NCBI RefSeq assembly: GCF_002556635.1
Contig: NZ_MWMO01000001.1
Location: forward strand, 558,001-622,000
DNA: 64,000 bases
Direction of reading: 5' to 3'
DNA from: Novosphingobium sp. PC22D
Lineage (GTDB): Bacteria; Pseudomonadota; Alphaproteobacteria; Sphingomonadales; Sphingomonadaceae
In this document: piece by piece, positions 16,310 to 23,588 of the stretch
Numbering within the stretch: position 1 is the first letter of the stretch
Layout: each line of letters starts with the position of its first letter
The notes under the pieces: model-generated
What the model was told of the DNA's origin: nothing
What the model saw: only the letters and a program-made list of their open reading frames with translations
The model's database searches: none
Position numbers and translations under genes: made by a program

Positions 16310-17407
16310 TCAGCGCAGCCGCATGGTGCTGCGCGCCAGTCGGCCGACGAGCGGCAGCAGACCCGGGTAGCTCGCACGCGAATAGGTGCAGTCCGCGCCG
16401 AGCTGCGCCGAAATGCGACGGTGGCATTCGGGGAGCGAATGATAGGGCATGCTCGGCAGCAGGTGGTGCAGCGCGTGGTAGCGCAGACCGACCGGCGCCC
16501 AGAGCTCGGCGACAAAGCCCGGCGGCGGGACATTGACCGAATCGAGGTACTGCGCGGTCACCGTCATCTGTTCCCCCTCGTTCTCCCACAGATGGGCGAC
16601 GAGCGTGCGGATCTGGTTGAGCACCGCCACCACCGCGACCACGCCGAGCGCGATCAGCAGCGGTCGCCAGCCGAATGCGAAGACGCTGGCGACGAGCGCG
16701 AAGGCCCACAGGCTCGCGCCCAGTTCCTGCCAGAACACCATCTTGCGGAACTCACCCTCGGGCGGACGCCGGCGGAAGGCCGGGTTGATCGAGAGCGCGG
16801 AGACTCGCTCCCAGACGATCTTGCGCACTGGCGGCACGACCGCGCCGAGCGGCACGAGCACGGCAGAGCGCAGCAGCAGCGCGGGCGGCAGCAGGATCGC
16901 GGTCAGCAGGAACACCGGCAGCGACCAGGGTTTCATCAGCGCGAGCGGCAGGTACTCGGGGTCCTCGATCGTGCCGTAGCGCGTGCGCGCGTGGTGGAGC
17001 GTGTGGACGTTCTCGTACATGAACGAGGGCGTGAGCAACGGGATGCCGACGAGCAGGTTCCAGGCGAAGCGGAAGCCGGGCAGGGCGTCGCGGTGGATGT
17101 GCGTCAGTTCGTGGATGAACAGCAGCGCGCGGTAGAGCGCGAGCACCGAGATCACCGCGCAGAGCACCGCCAGCGCCGGACTGGCGAGCAGGATCGCTCC
17201 GGCGAGCCCGGCATAGCCGACCAGCGCGGAGACCAGCATGTCCGGCCAGTAATAGCCGGGCCGCGCCTGGGCGATGTCGCGCGTCAGTTCGACTGCGGCG
17301 CGGAGCATCTCCTTGTCGTCGGCAATGGGCTTGAGACGCGTGCGGGCCTCGGCGCGCGCCGCCGTCTTCCCCGGAGTGGGTGAAAGCAGAGAGTCGTGGG
17401 CAGTCAT
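16310..17407 (-). CDS. Membrane fatty-acid (or sphingolipid) desaturase
   Basis: A 365-residue membrane di-iron desaturase. The three histidine boxes are HELTHIH (~120), HTLHH (~155) and YHALHHLLPSMPYH near the C-terminus. Hydrophobic segments lie before the first box (residues ~55-105), around 180-220 and around 255-290. ATG 17407 opens a normal soluble N-terminus; earlier in-frame residues overlap the divergent gene and look non-homologous. The divergent neighbour is a ceramide-synthase-like GNAT, so an acyl-chain or sphingoid desaturation role is possible. Substrate cannot be read from sequence. Confidence 0.85.
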   Translation of the reverse strand: MTAHDSLLSPTPGKTAARAEARTRLKPIADDKEMLRAAVELTRDIAQARPGYYWPDMLVSALVGYAGLAGAILLASPALAVLCAVISVLALYRALLFIHELTHIHRDALPGFRFAWNLLVGIPLLTPSFMYENVHTLHHARTRYGTIEDPEYLPLALMKPWSLPVFLLTAILLPPALLLRSAVLVPLGAVVPPVRKIVWERVSALSINPAFRRRPPEGEFRKMVFWQELGASLWAFALVASVFAFGWRPLLIALGVVAVVAVLNQIRTLVAHLWENEGEQMTVTAQYLDSVNVPPPGFVAELWAPVGLRYHALHHLLPSMPYHSLPECHRRISAQLGADCTYSRASYPGLLPLVGRLARSTMRLR

Positions 17408-17555
17408 CGTTCGAATATCCAAAGGTCCTGGCTCGGCGCGGTGCGACTTCTCGTCCTGATTCGCACCGGCCGTGACGGGCATTGCTTGACAAGACGCACC
17501 GTGCGCTCGCACTTCGCCTGCGTGTCCTGAACTAACTCCGAACAAAGGCAATATC

Positions 17556-18716
17556 GTGGCCGAGCTAAGCATCGTTCCCGTTTCCAGCAAGGCCGACCGG
17601 GCCGAATTCGTCGATCTGGCCTATCGCCTCAATGCCGCCGACCCGAACTGGGTGGCGAATCTGCGGATGGAGGAAGTCGAGAAGTTCACGCCGGGCAAGA
17701 ACCCCTTCTTCGAGCATGCGCGCTGCCAGTTGTTCCTCGCCAGGCGTGGCGGCAAGGCGGTCGGCCGGATCTCCGCGCATATCGACGAACTCGCGCTCGG
17801 CCAGCCGGTCGAGCAGGGCATGGGGCCGGGCACCGGCAATTGGGGCGCGCTCGAGGCGGCCGACGGCGAAGTCGCCCAGACGCTGATCGCCGTGGCCGAG
17901 GACTGGCTGCGCGCGGAAGGGATGAGCCGGGTGCTGGCGCCGATGAACCTCTCGGTCTGGGAAGAGCCCGGGCTGCAGGTGCTGGGCTTCGATCATCCGC
18001 CGATGGTGATGATGGCGCATCACAAGCCGGAGTATCGCGGCTGGGTCGAGGGGCTGGGCTACGAACGGGCCAAGACGCTTTACACCTACGAACTCGATGT
18101 GACCCGGCAGTTTCCCGCCATCATCCAGCGGATCGTCGCCTCTGGCGAGAAGAATCCGAAGATCCGTATTCGCGAAGTCGTGCTCAAGGATTTCGACAAG
18201 GAAGCCGCGATCATCTGCGACATCCTCAACGACGCGTGGTCCGACAACTGGGGATTCGTGCCTTTCACCCCCGAGGAAATCGCCCATACGGGCAAGAAGC
18301 TAAAACCGCTCGTCCATCCCGAGCTGATCCGGATCGCCGAGGTGGAGGGAGAGCCGGTCGCCTTCATGATGACCTTGCCCGATCTCAACGGACCGCAGAT
18401 GCGGATCAACGGGCGCAACGGCAAGCCTTCGCCGCTGGGCTGGCTCAAGCTCGCCCTCTGGTTGCGCAAGCCCTATCCGGCGAACATGCGGGTTCCGCTG
18501 ATGGGCGTGCGCAAGCGCTTGCAGTCCTCGCGGCTCGCCAGCCAGCTTGCTTTCATGATGATCGAGTACATCCGCCGCTCCGCCGTCTCCGAGTTCGGCG
18601 CGCAGCGCGGCGAGATCGGCTGGATTCTCGAGGACAACAAGGGAATGGTGGCGATTGCCGACGCCATCGACAGCAAGATCAACCGTGAATACGCGGTCTA
18701 TCAAAAGACGCTCTAG
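17556..18716 (+). CDS. YghO-like GNAT, candidate bacterial ceramide synthase
   Basis: A 386-residue double-GNAT-type protein with GTG start. Recognisable stretches are DPNWVANLRMEEVEKFTPGKNPFFEHA near the N-terminus, MSRVLAPMNLSVWEEPG and LGFDHPPMVMMAHHKPEY in the middle, and WSDNWGFVPFTPEE with EIGWILEDNKGM near the end. This is the YghO group often mis-named dATP pyrophosphohydrolase. The Caulobacter bacterial ceramide synthase (bCerS) is a GNAT of similar kind, so N-acylation of a sphingoid base is my hypothesis. It diverges from the desaturase gene. Serine palmitoyltransferase is not in the window. Confidence 0.75.
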   Translation: MAELSIVPVSSKADRAEFVDLAYRLNAADPNWVANLRMEEVEKFTPGKNPFFEHARCQLFLARRGGKAVGRISAHIDELALGQPVEQGMGPGTGNWGALEAADGEVAQTLIAVAEDWLRAEGMSRVLAPMNLSVWEEPGLQVLGFDHPPMVMMAHHKPEYRGWVEGLGYERAKTLYTYELDVTRQFPAIIQRIVASGEKNPKIRIREVVLKDFDKEAAIICDILNDAWSDNWGFVPFTPEEIAHTGKKLKPLVHPELIRIAEVEGEPVAFMMTLPDLNGPQMRINGRNGKPSPLGWLKLALWLRKPYPANMRVPLMGVRKRLQSSRLASQLAFMMIEYIRRSAVSEFGAQRGEIGWILEDNKGMVAIADAIDSKINREYAVYQKTL

Positions 18717-18794
18717 ACGCATGTGACCGAAAGCGCTGGCCTGCCGTCCAGAGTTTCTTAATCGGCCTTGCGGTAGGACGGTCCGACTGGGGAA

Positions 18795-18817
18795 CTGCCG
18801 TCGATGGAGGACGGCAG
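18795..18817 (+). promoter_or_regulatory. Perfect hairpin in the leader of the CitE-like gene
   Basis: CTGCCGTC (18795-18802) and GACGGCAG (18810-18817) form an eight-pair stem with a seven-base loop, ending 20 bases before the start codon and just ahead of the ribosome site. It could influence translation or be a protein site. A further CTGCCGTC copy lies upstream near 18738. Confidence 0.4.
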
Positions 18818-18837
18818 ACGAGCGGAAAGCAGGCGAC

Positions 18838-19761
18838 ATGAGATTTCGATCCTGGTTGCTCGCGCCGGGCAACGACGAGACGCGGCTCGCATCGGCGATC
18901 GGCACCGGCGCGGACGTGATCGTCGTGGACCTTGCCGGAACCGTACCGGCGGACCGCAAGGGGCATGCGCGCCATCTCGCCGCCGAGTGGCTTGAGGTGC
19001 ATCGCCGCAGCGTCATCGAGCAGCGCCGCATGGGTCGCTGGGTTCGCATTAATCCGCTCGACTCGGGTCTCGCCCGCGACGATCTGGGGGCGATCATGGC
19101 ATCCGCCCCCGACGGCATCATCCTGCCGCGCGCGACCGGGCCGGACGCGGTGCGCCAGCTCGCCGCCGAGGTCTACGAGCTTGAGCAGCGTAACGGAATT
19201 CTCGCCAACTCGACGCGGATCATTCCCGTCGTCGGCGAAACCCCGTGCGCGGCGATGACCATTGCCCAATACATCGACACCGACCACCAGCGGCTCGCCG
19301 GTCTGACCTGGGGGGCGAACGAACTGGCCAACGCGATCTCTGCGCGCCGCACCGAAGACGCGGCGGGCGCATGGTCCGACACGTTCCGGTTCGTCCGCTC
19401 GCAGGCGTTGCTGACGGCGCATGCCTGCGGCATCCTTTCGCTCGACGCCGCGCATCAGGTGGTCGAGGACGAGGCCGTCGTCGCGCGGGCCGCGCGCGAT
19501 GCCGCCGCCGATGGTTTCAGCGGCATGTTCGCGGTCCATCCGGCGCAGGTCCCGGCGATCAACGAGGCCTTCGCCACCAACAGCGCGCAGATCGCCGAAG
19601 CGCGCGAGATCGTCGATGCTTTCGAGGCCCAGCCCGGCGTCGGCGCCTTGCCCTTTCACGGGCGCGTCATCGAAGGCGCGCATCTCGCCCGCGCGCGAGG
19701 TATCCTTAAGACCAGCGGCGCCGAAGAACTGCGCAAGACGCCTATTCTGCGCCCGGCGTAA
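18838..19761 (+). CDS. CitE/HpcH-family lyase-like protein with altered motifs
   Basis: A 307-residue TIM-barrel protein of the HpcH/HpaI aldolase/citrate lyase beta family, which cleaves or forms C-C bonds of acyl-CoA substrates using Mg2+. It keeps the opening RSWLLAPGND, the VGETPCA segment carrying a metal-binding Glu, and the tail FSGMFAVHPAQVPAIN. The usual DLEDAVP is DLAGTVP and the usual G-x-x-D-L is GANEL, so two normally acidic or conserved positions differ. Reaction and substrate are unknown. It ends 20 bases inside the 3' end of the convergent lipoprotein gene. Confidence 0.8.
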   Translation: MRFRSWLLAPGNDETRLASAIGTGADVIVVDLAGTVPADRKGHARHLAAEWLEVHRRSVIEQRRMGRWVRINPLDSGLARDDLGAIMASAPDGIILPRATGPDAVRQLAAEVYELEQRNGILANSTRIIPVVGETPCAAMTIAQYIDTDHQRLAGLTWGANELANAISARRTEDAAGAWSDTFRFVRSQALLTAHACGILSLDAAHQVVEDEAVVARAARDAAADGFSGMFAVHPAQVPAINEAFATNSAQIAEAREIVDAFEAQPGVGALPFHGRVIEGAHLARARGILKTSGAEELRKTPILRPA

Positions 19762-20086
19762 CCGTATCCGCTTCCTCTGCGGGCGCCTCGGCCGCGCCTT
19801 GCGCCCCGGCGGCTTCGCCTTCGGCGTCCGCCGCGGTGCCGCCGGCCGCTATCGCGGCGCCCGAGCCGGTCTGGCCGGCTTCCGGCGCGAGCAAGGGCCG
19901 CCGCGAGCGCACGGTGTCGTATGGCAGCATGTCGTCGGTGACCGAGCGGTCGAGGATCTGTCCTCCCGCAGCGGCGCCGCCCTCGCTCGCCTTCTTGTCG
20001 CCGCCGCAGGACGCGAGCAGCGCCAGCGAGGCTCCCAGCACGAGGCCTGCGCGCGGACTGGTCAAGATGCGGTCTCCTTGGGGCAT
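19742..20086 (-). CDS. Small alanine-rich lipoprotein
   Basis: A 114-residue protein with a signal peptide ending in the lipobox LALLASCGG (Cys near residue 27), then a short region [26 protein letters not shown] and an Ala/Glu/Gly-rich low-complexity tail. No catalytic domain is visible. A similar short stretch ([12 protein letters not shown]) is characteristic of small sphingomonad lipoproteins of unknown role. It starts 25 bases inside lipB, so it is probably co-translated with it. A start at an in-frame TTG a few codons later is possible. Confidence 0.65.
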   Translation of the reverse strand: MPQGDRILTSPRAGLVLGASLALLASCGGDKKASEGGAAAGGQILDRSVTDDMLPYDTVRSRRPLLAPEAGQTGSGAAIAAGGTAADAEGEAAGAQGAAEAPAEEADTVTPGAE

Positions 20087-20733
20087 GGTGTTTCGAGCGC
20101 CGCGAGGAACTTGGGCGCGTGGCGGATCAGCGCGTCGTCCCAGGTGGCGAAATCGACGTCGCGCCCGAGCCTTGCGAGGCTGGTAACGCCGAATTCCTCG
20201 ATGCCGCAAGGGACGATGCCGCTGAAATGCGACAAGTCGGGCGCAAGGTTCACGGCAAACCCGTGCATCGTCACCCATTTGCGGATGCGCACGCCGATCG
20301 CGCCGATCTTGGCCTCGCTGCCGTCGATGTCGCGCGTCCAGATGCCGATCCGGCCCTCCGCGCGGAAACCCTCGACACCGAAATCGGCGAGCGTGTCGAT
20401 CACCCAGCCTTCCAGCGCATGGACGAAGCCGCGCGCGTCGCGTGCACGGCGCCGGAGATCGAGCAGGACGTAGCCGACCCGCTGGCCGGGGCCGTGATAG
20501 GTATAGCGCCCGCCGCGCCCGGCGGCGACGACCTCGAAGCGCGGGTCGAGCAGCTCGTCCGCCGCGGCGCTGGTGCCCGCGGTGTAGACGGGCGGGTGTT
20601 CGAGCAGCCATAGCAGCTCGCGCGCATCGCCCTGAGCGATCGCGGCGTTGCGCGCGGTCATCGCCTCGAGCGCCTCGCGATAGGGCACGCGCTCGCTGTC
20701 GATCCGCAGTTCGATGTCGCCGGGAAGCTGCAT
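20062..20733 (-). CDS. lipB: Octanoyl-[acyl-carrier-protein]:protein N-octanoyltransferase
   Basis: Moves octanoate from ACP to lipoyl domains, the first step of protein lipoylation. The 223-residue protein shows [36 protein letters not shown], the lysine of [20 protein letters not shown], and [16 protein letters not shown] with the catalytic Cys. ATG 20733 gives a normal LipB N-terminus. In-frame residues upstream run into the divergent gene's region and are not homologous. The downstream small lipoprotein gene overlaps it. LipA is not in the window. Confidence 0.95.
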   Translation of the reverse strand: MQLPGDIELRIDSERVPYREALEAMTARNAAIAQGDARELLWLLEHPPVYTAGTSAAADELLDPRFEVVAAGRGGRYTYHGPGQRVGYVLLDLRRRARDARGFVHALEGWVIDTLADFGVEGFRAEGRIGIWTRDIDGSEAKIGAIGVRIRKWVTMHGFAVNLAPDLSHFSGIVPCGIEEFGVTSLARLGRDVDFATWDDALIRHAPKFLAALETPCPKETAS

Positions 20734-20796
20734 GCCGCGTTGCGTGGCGGCATTTGCTGCGGTTATCAAGGGGGCCGTTACAATGGAGCACTCCCA

Positions 20797-21603
20797 ATGA
20801 AATTCGACAGCATGCTCGCGTGGCGACAGGCTTCCGCGGCGATCGCGGCCAACCGTGACGTGCTCCTGGCGATTGCCGGCGTATGCTTCTTCCTGCCCTC
20901 GCTGGTGCTCGCGCTGTTCTTTCCGCAGCCCGAACCGACCGCCGGGATGGACGAGCAGGCGATCATGCAACTCGCCAGCGACTACTACGTCTCGCTCCTC
21001 CCGGTGCTGATTCCGATGGTGCTGCTGCAGGCGGTGGGGACCTTGTCGTTGATCCTGCTTCTGACCGACCGCTCGCGTCCGACCGTGGGCGAGGCACTGC
21101 GCGCCGGCACGCGCTGCGTGATTGCCTATCTTCTGGCGCAACTGCTTCTGGGTATCGCTGTCGGGCTGGGCGGCGGAATAGTGCTCGCGGCGTTTTCGGC
21201 GAGCGGCGTGCCCGTGCTCGTCGGGCTCGGCATGGGGCTCGTCGTCGCACTGATCGCGGTGGCGGCGACGCGCACCTCGCTGACCGCGGCGGTGATCGCG
21301 GTCGAGGCGGTGCGCAATCCGATCGAGGCGCTGCGCCGCTCGATCGCCCTGACCCAGGGCAACACCATGCGGGTGCTTGCCTTCTACGTGCTGATCCTGC
21401 TGGGCTTTCTCGTGCTCTCGATGCTGGTCACCCTGATCGTGGGCATGCCGCTCAGCCTGCTTGCGCCGGTCGAGGTCGCGCACATCGTCAATTCGGTGGT
21501 CTCGGCGATGATCAACGCGACGATGGCGCTCTACTTCGTGTCGATCATCGCCGCGGTGCACAACCAGTTTGCCCGCATCGATTCGCTCGACACCTTCGCC
21601 TGA
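20797..21603 (+). CDS. Integral membrane protein, GPDPase-membrane-domain-like
   Basis: A 268-residue protein with about six hydrophobic helices, the first around residues 22-42. Internal features are [26 protein letters not shown] and the C-terminal [15 protein letters not shown]. This arrangement (a polar RS-x-LT-x-GN turn between helices) is that of the glycerophosphoryl-diester-phosphodiesterase membrane domain/DUF975-like group, which lacks a known catalytic role alone. ATG 20797 follows GGAG at proper spacing. It is divergent from lipB and convergent with a methyltransferase gene. Confidence 0.8.
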   Translation: MKFDSMLAWRQASAAIAANRDVLLAIAGVCFFLPSLVLALFFPQPEPTAGMDEQAIMQLASDYYVSLLPVLIPMVLLQAVGTLSLILLLTDRSRPTVGEALRAGTRCVIAYLLAQLLLGIAVGLGGGIVLAAFSASGVPVLVGLGMGLVVALIAVAATRTSLTAAVIAVEAVRNPIEALRRSIALTQGNTMRVLAFYVLILLGFLVLSMLVTLIVGMPLSLLAPVEVAHIVNSVVSAMINATMALYFVSIIAAVHNQFARIDSLDTFA

Positions 21604-21645
21604 ACCCGTCTTGGCCCGGGCCGCGCGTTCGCCGGCCCAGCGCGA

Positions 21646-22284
21646 TCAGTCGTCGGCGTCGGTCTTCCAGCCCCAGAACAGGAAGCAGGGCAGTACGTTG
21701 AGCGGGACGAAGTCCTTGTCGATGCGCTTGAAGTGCCGCGCCATGTAGTCGCGCGCGCGGGTCGAGAACTGGTAGACGAGGAAGGCGCCGCCCGGACGCA
21801 GCACGCGGTGGGTCGCCTCGGCGATGGCCGGGCCGACGCCCGCGGGCAGCGTCGAGAAGGGCAGGCCTGACAGCACGTAGTCGGCATGTTCGTGGCCATG
21901 CGCGCGCACGATATCCTCGACGTCGGCGGCAGAACCGAGGACGGCGGTGAAGCGGCTGTCGGTAAAGGTCTTGCGCAGATAGTCGATGAACTGCTCGTTG
22001 GTGTCGATCACGATCAGCCGGCCGTCGCGGCCCAACCGGTCGAGCACCGGCTGGCAGAAAGTGCCGATCCCTGGCCCGTACTCGACGAACAGCTTGCACT
22101 CGTCCCATTTTACGGGCGCGAGCATGCGCGAGATGGTGAATCGCGAGGAGGGAATGATCGAGCCGACCATCACCGGGTGACGGATGAAACCTTCGAAGAA
22201 GACCCCCCAGGGGCCGAGCGCCCGCTTCACCTTCTTCTTGATTTTCTGCGGCAATGCCTCTCGGGCAAGCTCGTTACTGGACAT
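21646..22284 (-). CDS. SAM methyltransferase, PmtA/rRNA-dimethylase-like
   Basis: A 212-residue Rossmann methyltransferase. The N-terminus has a basic helix KIKKKVKRALGP followed by FFEGFIRHPVMVGSIIPSSRFTISRMLAPV, the substrate/membrane-side motif found in rhizobial-type phosphatidylethanolamine N-methyltransferases. The SAM motif is VEYGPGIGTFCQPVL, then VIDTNEQF and LSGLPFS. A role in methylating phosphatidylethanolamine is a family-based inference. The amphipathic N-terminus fits a peripheral membrane enzyme. It is transcribed alone, convergent with the preceding gene. Confidence 0.82.
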   Translation of the reverse strand: MSSNELAREALPQKIKKKVKRALGPWGVFFEGFIRHPVMVGSIIPSSRFTISRMLAPVKWDECKLFVEYGPGIGTFCQPVLDRLGRDGRLIVIDTNEQFIDYLRKTFTDSRFTAVLGSAADVEDIVRAHGHEHADYVLSGLPFSTLPAGVGPAIAEATHRVLRPGGAFLVYQFSTRARDYMARHFKRIDKDFVPLNVLPCFLFWGWKTDADD

Positions 22285-22394
22285 GCTGGCGGAGGCTCTC
22301 GCGTCAGTTTTGGGTCAGTTATGCAACAACGCGGTGGCAGATCGGGCCCGCCATTGCAAGCGACAGGCCCGTCCCAATCCGGTCCATCCCCGCC

Positions 22395-22739
22395 TCACAG
22401 GATCTCGTGCACCGCTTCCTGCGGTCGGCAGAGCCGCACGCCCTTGTCGGTTTCGACCAGCGGCCGCTCGATCAGGATCGGCTCGGCGGTCATGGCCGCG
22501 AGCACGGTCGCGTCGTCGGCCTCGGGCAGCCCGCGCTCGGCCGCATCGGTGCCGCGCATCCGCAGGCCCTGCTGCGGCGTGATGCCCGCGTCGGCGTAAA
22601 GCTGGGCGAGCTTTTCGGCGCTCGGCGGGTCCTTGAGATACTCGATCACGGTCACTTCGAGACCCGGCGTCTCTTCGAGAATCGCCAGGGTCTTGCGCGA
22701 GGTGCCGCATTTGGGGTTGTGCCAGATGGTGGCTTTCAT
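22395..22739 (-). CDS. arsC: ArsC/Spx-family glutaredoxin-like reductase
   Basis: A 114-residue thioredoxin-fold protein of the glutaredoxin-dependent arsenate reductase family. It begins MKATIWHNPKCGTSRKTL with the active-site Cys near residue 11, continues with the family YLKDPPSAEKLAQL and ILIERPLVETDKGVRLCRP. No arsenic resistance genes (arsR, arsB, acr3) are nearby. The gene instead overlaps, by four bases (ATGA), the stop of a [2Fe-2S] hydroxylase subunit. The arsenate role is thus uncertain and the ArsC label describes family only. Confidence 0.88.
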   Translation of the reverse strand: MKATIWHNPKCGTSRKTLAILEETPGLEVTVIEYLKDPPSAEKLAQLYADAGITPQQGLRMRGTDAAERGLPEADDATVLAAMTAEPILIERPLVETDKGVRLCRPQEAVHEIL

Positions 22740-23299
22740 CGTCCGTCTCCGTTGGTTTGGCTTGGCGGCGGTGGCGCGGGGCGCATCGCCGGGAGCGACG
22801 CGGCCGCGTCGCGTGGATCGATGCCGGGCGCGGGCGCCGCACTCAGCGTTTCGCGCCGCCGCGCGACGCGGCTTGCGAGCCCGATCGCGCGGACCAGCCG
22901 CGGGTAGACCCCGCAACGGCACAGGTTGGGGATCGCTTCCTTGATCTCCGCTTCGCCTGGATTGGCATTGTGCGACAGCAGCGAGGCCGCCGCCATGACG
23001 ATACCGGGGGTGCAAAAGCCGCACTGGATCGCCTGCTCGGCCACCATCGCCTGCTGCACGGGGTGCGAGCGGTCGCGCGACAACCCCTCGATCGTCGTGA
23101 TCTCGCGTCCTTCGCATTCGCCCAGCGTGATCAGGCACGAGCGCAGGGCTTCGCCGTCGACGAGCACGGTGCACGCGCCGCAATCGCCGACGCCGCAGCC
23201 GTATTTCGTGCCGGTCAGGTTCATCGCGTCACGCAGGCCCCACAAGAGCGGAGTCTGGGGATCGAGGGCGATCGCGACAGGGCGCTGGTTGACGGTCAT
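22736..23299 (-). CDS. [2Fe-2S] subunit of a xanthine-oxidase-family hydroxylase
   Basis: Electron-transfer subunit like isoquinoline 1-oxidoreductase IorA. Two iron-sulfur clusters are expected: the plant-ferredoxin-type CGVGDCGACTV plus a later Cys (RSCLITLGEC), and the C-terminal QCGFCTPG ... CRCG pair. Length is 187 residues, with a Pro/Ala-rich tail beyond the core. No molybdopterin-binding catalytic subunit follows; instead an ArsC-like gene starts at its stop codon. ATG 23299 gives the standard start. XdhC and MocA at 31-33 kb may serve the same, absent enzyme. Confidence 0.9.
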   Translation of the reverse strand: MTVNQRPVAIALDPQTPLLWGLRDAMNLTGTKYGCGVGDCGACTVLVDGEALRSCLITLGECEGREITTIEGLSRDRSHPVQQAMVAEQAIQCGFCTPGIVMAAASLLSHNANPGEAEIKEAIPNLCRCGVYPRLVRAIGLASRVARRRETLSAAPAPGIDPRDAAASLPAMRPAPPPPSQTNGDGR

Positions 23300-23588
23300 G
23301 CTCGGCACCCGGCAATCCTTAGGCGGTCGATCGGTGCTGCGCCAGAGGCAAGCCGCGCGCCGCGATGCGCGGCTGGCATTGCCCGGATTTGCCGCGCGCC
23401 AAGGGCGCGGAAAACCTGTCCGGACTCCCGCGCAAAGATGTCCTGTACAAGCGTCAAAGCATTGTGTTACCGGCGCGGCGCCGTGAGCGACCGTATGTTG
23501 CAGACGCGGCACGCATCATGCGCAAAAAGAACAACGACGGCGAGAGGCGGCCCAGGCGAATAGGGATGGGATCGAGAAGAGAGGTATC

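Noticed and set aside
18791..18815. GGAAC-N16-CGGC upstream of the CitE-like gene as EcfG promoter
   Set aside because: The -10 part does not match CGTT, and it overlaps the hairpin.
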